Part shown: positions 61,584-64,000 of the stretch, piece by piece | How positions within the stretch are numbered: the first letter of the stretch is position 1 | How the letters are laid out: the number at the start of each line of letters is the position of its first letter | DNA from: Afifella aestuarii | Lineage (GTDB): Bacteria > Pseudomonadota > Alphaproteobacteria > Rhizobiales > Afifellaceae | Assembly: GCF_004023665.1 (NCBI RefSeq) | Contig: NZ_SAUF01000001.1 | Span: forward strand, 310,001-374,000 | Reading direction: 5' to 3' | DNA length: 64,000 bases | The notes under the pieces: model-generated | Seen by the model: only the letters and a program-made list of their open reading frames with translations | Told to the model about the DNA's origin: nothing | The model's database searches: none | Made by a program: the position numbers and the translations under genes

Positions 61584-62369
61584 ATGCATTCCATGGAAAG
61601 CTTTTTTCCCTTCCTGCACCGTCTCGCCGACGTGGCGGCCGATGCGATCCTGCCGCGATTCCGCTCCGCGATCGCCGTCGACAACAAGCTTGAGGCGGGC
61701 TTCGACCCGGTGACGGAGGCCGATCGCGGCGCCGAGCGCGCCATGCGCGACCTCATCCGCAAGACCTATCCCGAGCACGGCATCATCGGCGAGGAATACG
61801 GCGCCGAAGGCGAGGGCCGTTCGCATGTGTGGATCCTCGATCCCGTCGACGGCACGCGCGCCTTCATCTGCGGCCTGCCGCTCTGGGGCTGCCTCACGGG
61901 TCTTCTGATCGACGGCAAGCCCGCGGCCGGGATGATGTCGCAGCCTTATATCGGCGAGCGTTTTTTCGGCTCGGCCGAGACCGGCAGCTTTCTGGCGCGC
62001 GGCGGTGAGACGGGGCCGATCAAGGTGCGCGCCTGCGCGGCGCTCGACCACGCGCATATCTCCACGACCGACCCCAACATCTTCACCGCAGCGGAGAGAC
62101 CGGCCTTCGAGAGGCTCTCGGCCCGGGCGCGGCTGACGCGCTACGGCTATGATTGCTACGCCTATGCGATGGTGGCGATGGGCGGCATGGATTGCGTCGT
62201 CGAATCCGGGCTGAAGCCCTACGACATCGCCCCGCTCATCCCGATCATCGAAGGTGCGGGCGGCGCGGTGACGAGCTGGACCGGCGGGCCGGCGGCAGGC
62301 GGCGGGCGGATCCTGGCGCTCGGCGACACACGTCTCACGCCTGAGGTGGAGGCGCTCCTGGCGACGTGA
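61584..62369 (+). CDS. hisN: Histidinol-phosphatase, inositol monophosphatase family
   Basis: A 261-residue member of the IMPase superfamily. Metal-binding motifs are EADRGAERAMRDLI, GEEYG, DPVDGTRAFICGLPLWG and the C-terminal GLKPYDIAPLIPIIEGAGG. The DPVDGTRAFICGLPLWGCLTGLL version is typical of the HisN branch, which dephosphorylates histidinol phosphate in histidine synthesis, rather than of SuhB proper. Two ATGs (61584 and 61593) are possible; neither has a strong ribosome site. It lies downstream of the sRNA, which points the other way. Its last 35 bases overlap the convergent hydrolase gene. Confidence 0.93.
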   Translation: MHSMESFFPFLHRLADVAADAILPRFRSAIAVDNKLEAGFDPVTEADRGAERAMRDLIRKTYPEHGIIGEEYGAEGEGRSHVWILDPVDGTRAFICGLPLWGCLTGLLIDGKPAAGMMSQPYIGERFFGSAETGSFLARGGETGPIKVRACAALDHAHISTTDPNIFTAAERPAFERLSARARLTRYGYDCYAYAMVAMGGMDCVVESGLKPYDIAPLIPIIEGAGGAVTSWTGGPAAGGGRILALGDTRLTPEVEALLAT

Positions 62370-63327
62370 ACACGGCGCGCCAGGCCTCGTCGGGCTCGCC
62401 GATGAAGGCATCGAAGGCGGCCCAGAAGATCTCGCGGTAGCGGTCGTCCTCCTGAAGGATCTCATGCATGGCGCCGGCGATGCGGACATTGCCGACGGTC
62501 TTGATGCGCATGGTGAACTCTTCGATCGCCCGGTTGGAGACGATGCTCTCCTGGCCGGCCATGGCGATGAGGACGGGAAGCGGCACGCGTTCGGCAAATT
62601 CCGGCAGAGCGAGAAATTCCGCCGCGCGCAGGGCCGAATGCACCCAGGCCAAGGTCGGGCCGGAAAGGCCGAGCTCGGGATGCGCCTCGATCAATTCGCG
62701 GACGCGCTCATAGCGTCTTTTGTCGGAGGTGACGCGGTTGCCCTCGAAGGGGCGGAGCTGAACGAGATTGCCGCGGAAGGGGCCGGCATACATCTCGCCG
62801 AGGCCGAGATAATTCAGGATGCCCGTGACGACGCGCAGAAAATGTGTGCGCCCGCCTGAAAGCGCCAGAAGCGGCGCTGTCAGCACCATGCGCTCGACCT
62901 GCGTGCGGGCGCGCGCGGCATAAAGGAGCGCGATGGCGGCGCCGGTCGAATGGGCGAGGATGTTGTAGGGCGGATGGCAGCGGGCGAGCGCCACCTCGCG
63001 CATCACCGTTTCGAGATCGACGAGATATTCGGAGAAATCGTCGACATGGCCCTTTCTCGGATCGCGCAGGCTGCGCGAGGAACCGCCCTGGCCGCGCCAG
63101 TCGAAGGTGACGACGGAATAGCCGCGGCGGCGCAATTCGGCGACGGTCTCGAAATATTTCTCGATGCATTCCGCCCGGCCGTGGAGGACGAGGACCGTGC
63201 CCCGCTTCGCCGAAGCCGCCGGATGCCACCAGGCGGTGCGCAGCTTGCGGCCATCGGGCGTCAGCACGAATTCGGCGTTCGTGCCGTCCGGGATCGGATT
63301 TTGCTCGGTTTCAAACAGAATGGCCAA
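62335..63327 (-). CDS. Alpha/beta hydrolase (monoacylglycerol/lysophospholipase-like)
   Basis: A 330-residue hydrolase. The best start is the TTG at 63327, which follows GGGAGG; a GTG/ATG extension to 63408 is rejected for lack of conservation. VLVLHGRAECIEKYFETVAELRRRGYSVVTFDWRGQGGSSR is the monoglyceride-lipase-like N-terminus. The nucleophile elbow reads LAHSTGAA, with Ala-His-Ser-Thr-Gly where most relatives have Gly-His-Ser-x-Gly. The catalytic His lies in AGAMHEILQE. Probable substrates are lysophospholipids or monoacylglycerols. It converges with hisN and overlaps it by 35 bases. Confidence 0.88.
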   Translation of the reverse strand: MAILFETEQNPIPDGTNAEFVLTPDGRKLRTAWWHPAASAKRGTVLVLHGRAECIEKYFETVAELRRRGYSVVTFDWRGQGGSSRSLRDPRKGHVDDFSEYLVDLETVMREVALARCHPPYNILAHSTGAAIALLYAARARTQVERMVLTAPLLALSGGRTHFLRVVTGILNYLGLGEMYAGPFRGNLVQLRPFEGNRVTSDKRRYERVRELIEAHPELGLSGPTLAWVHSALRAAEFLALPEFAERVPLPVLIAMAGQESIVSNRAIEEFTMRIKTVGNVRIAGAMHEILQEDDRYREIFWAAFDAFIGEPDEAWRAVFTSPGAPPPQA

Positions 63328-63520
63328 GGCTGCGCCTCCCGCAGCGCTGATACTGGGAAGTGGGTCGGGCGGCAAGCAGTGGCGTTGGTCCCCGATGGGG
63401 TGCCCCAAAAAGGGGAGCCGACGACCCGAAGGCCGCCGGCTCCGTCACCGGACGCTGGAGGGGGCAGTTGCAGCGCCCGATCTCTGGTGCTCCGTCGAGG
63501 GTGCCGGAGCCGTCATGGGC

Positions 63521-63937
63521 TTAGCGGTGACGCCAGCCGCCGTGGTGGCGACCGTCGTGACGGCGGTGCTTGGGGCCGATGCGGCTCACGCTGATGACAT
63601 GGCCGTTATAGGCGTTGACCCGGAGCATGACCGGGGCGCCGCGCCGGCCGCGGGCGGCGAGCGAATAGACGCGACCGCGGGTATCGAAATAGCGGACCGG
63701 GGTGAAGCCCTGGCGGCGCAGCTTGCGCGAGATGCGGTGCGTGCTGAGCTTATGGTTCCAGCGGCGCTCGTGATGGCGCCAGCCGCGGCCGCGATAATCG
63801 ACCTTGGTGACGGCGTCGCTGCGCTCGACTGTCATGCCGGCCTGGCCGGCGGCGATCGGCGCGGCACTGGCGCCCGCTGCGAGCGGCAGGAACGAGAGCG
63901 TCGCAAGACCGGCGGCGGCGAGAATGTTGAGTTTCAT
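63521..63937 (-). CDS. Exported basic protein with a PepSY-like segment
   Basis: A 138-residue protein. A signal peptide (MKLNILAAAGLATLSFLPLAAGASA) is followed by an Arg/His-rich mature chain. A segment of about 55 residues, from SRKLRRQGFTPVRYFDTRG to RVNAYNGHVISVSRI, has the spacing of a small PepSY-like domain, which usually inhibits peptidases or binds envelope proteins. The tail (GPKHRRHDGRHHGGWRHR) is almost entirely His, Arg, Gly and Trp. The start follows GAGGAG. The function is unknown. It is the last complete gene of the window; the final 63 bases hold only its upstream region. Confidence 0.75.
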   Translation of the reverse strand: MKLNILAAAGLATLSFLPLAAGASAAPIAAGQAGMTVERSDAVTKVDYRGRGWRHHERRWNHKLSTHRISRKLRRQGFTPVRYFDTRGRVYSLAARGRRGAPVMLRVNAYNGHVISVSRIGPKHRRHDGRHHGGWRHR

Positions 63938-64000
63938 GGCTTCGTCTCCTCAGTGATGCGGAGGGGCTGCCCTCCATCGATGTTTGGAGACTAGGCGGAG

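Overview
The window is GC-rich, densely coding chromosomal DNA from an alphaproteobacterium, most likely of the order Rhizobiales (Hyphomicrobiales). The placement rests on alphaproteobacterial families and gene orders: cpdR next to tRNA-Val, N-formylglutamate amidohydrolase and hisN; a heparinase II/III-like gene between rsmB and purH; the 180-kDa type NAD-glutamate dehydrogenase; etfB-etfA-hbd; a CitE-like gene upstream of sdhCDA; an IalB-family protein; and a small RNA resembling the suhB/MmgR family. The genus cannot be fixed by eye. No rRNA, insertion sequence, prophage or CRISPR array was seen.

Layout. 0-6.5 kb: hemC start, divergent from tsaD-gpsA-EVE protein, two tandem DUF1761 membrane proteins, acsA, and an L,D-transpeptidase. 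6.6-17.7 kb: the giant glutamate dehydrogenase facing purH, the heparinase-like gene, rsmB and htpX. 18-28 kb: a chemoreceptor, the SDH assembly factor SdhAF4 (DUF1674), a DUF4160/DUF2442 pair divergent from a thermonuclease-like gene, a LemA-TPM-TPM membrane operon, rlmN, an IalB protein, a DUF1232 protein and an SDR dehydrogenase. 28-36 kb: a HEPN-like two-gene module, then sdhA/D/C (no sdhB here) with DUF1737 and CitE-like genes upstream, then hbd-etfA-etfB. 36-42 kb: msrA, ynfA, a VbhA/Fic toxin-antitoxin pair, a rhomboid protease, the cobalamin adenosyltransferase, a PagL-like outer-membrane protein, a 59-residue two-helix membrane protein and an SDR. 42-51 kb: AEC carrier, gluQ, DMT exporter, creatininase-family amidase, FAD oxidoreductase, leucine dehydrogenase, DUF1007 plus NicO metal transporter, and a PuuD-like hydrolase. 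51-56 kb: a complete TRAP transporter with an SDR, then DUF3008. 56-64 kb: GGDEF-EAL protein, GT87 membrane glycosyltransferase, tRNA-Val, cpdR, N-formylglutamate amidohydrolase, an sRNA, hisN, an alpha/beta hydrolase and a basic secreted protein.

How it fits together. Much of the window is central metabolism: acetate activation, glutamate and leucine deamination, fatty acid/PHB-type 3-hydroxyacyl-CoA oxidation feeding ETF, succinate dehydrogenase and 2-oxoacid uptake. Three small accessory modules interrupt it: DUF4160/DUF2442, the HEPN pair and VbhA/Fic.

The best leads are (1) a 77-nt sRNA candidate with promoter, two hairpins and an anti-Shine-Dalgarno stretch opposite hisN; (2) a VbhA antitoxin whose inhibitory Ser and Glu are replaced by Ala and Gln; (3) an 18-bp perfect palindrome centred on the start codon of the thermonuclease-like gene, beside a second inverted repeat at the DUF4160 promoter; and (4) a lower-GC HEPN-like pair just beyond the terminator of an sdh operon that lacks sdhB.
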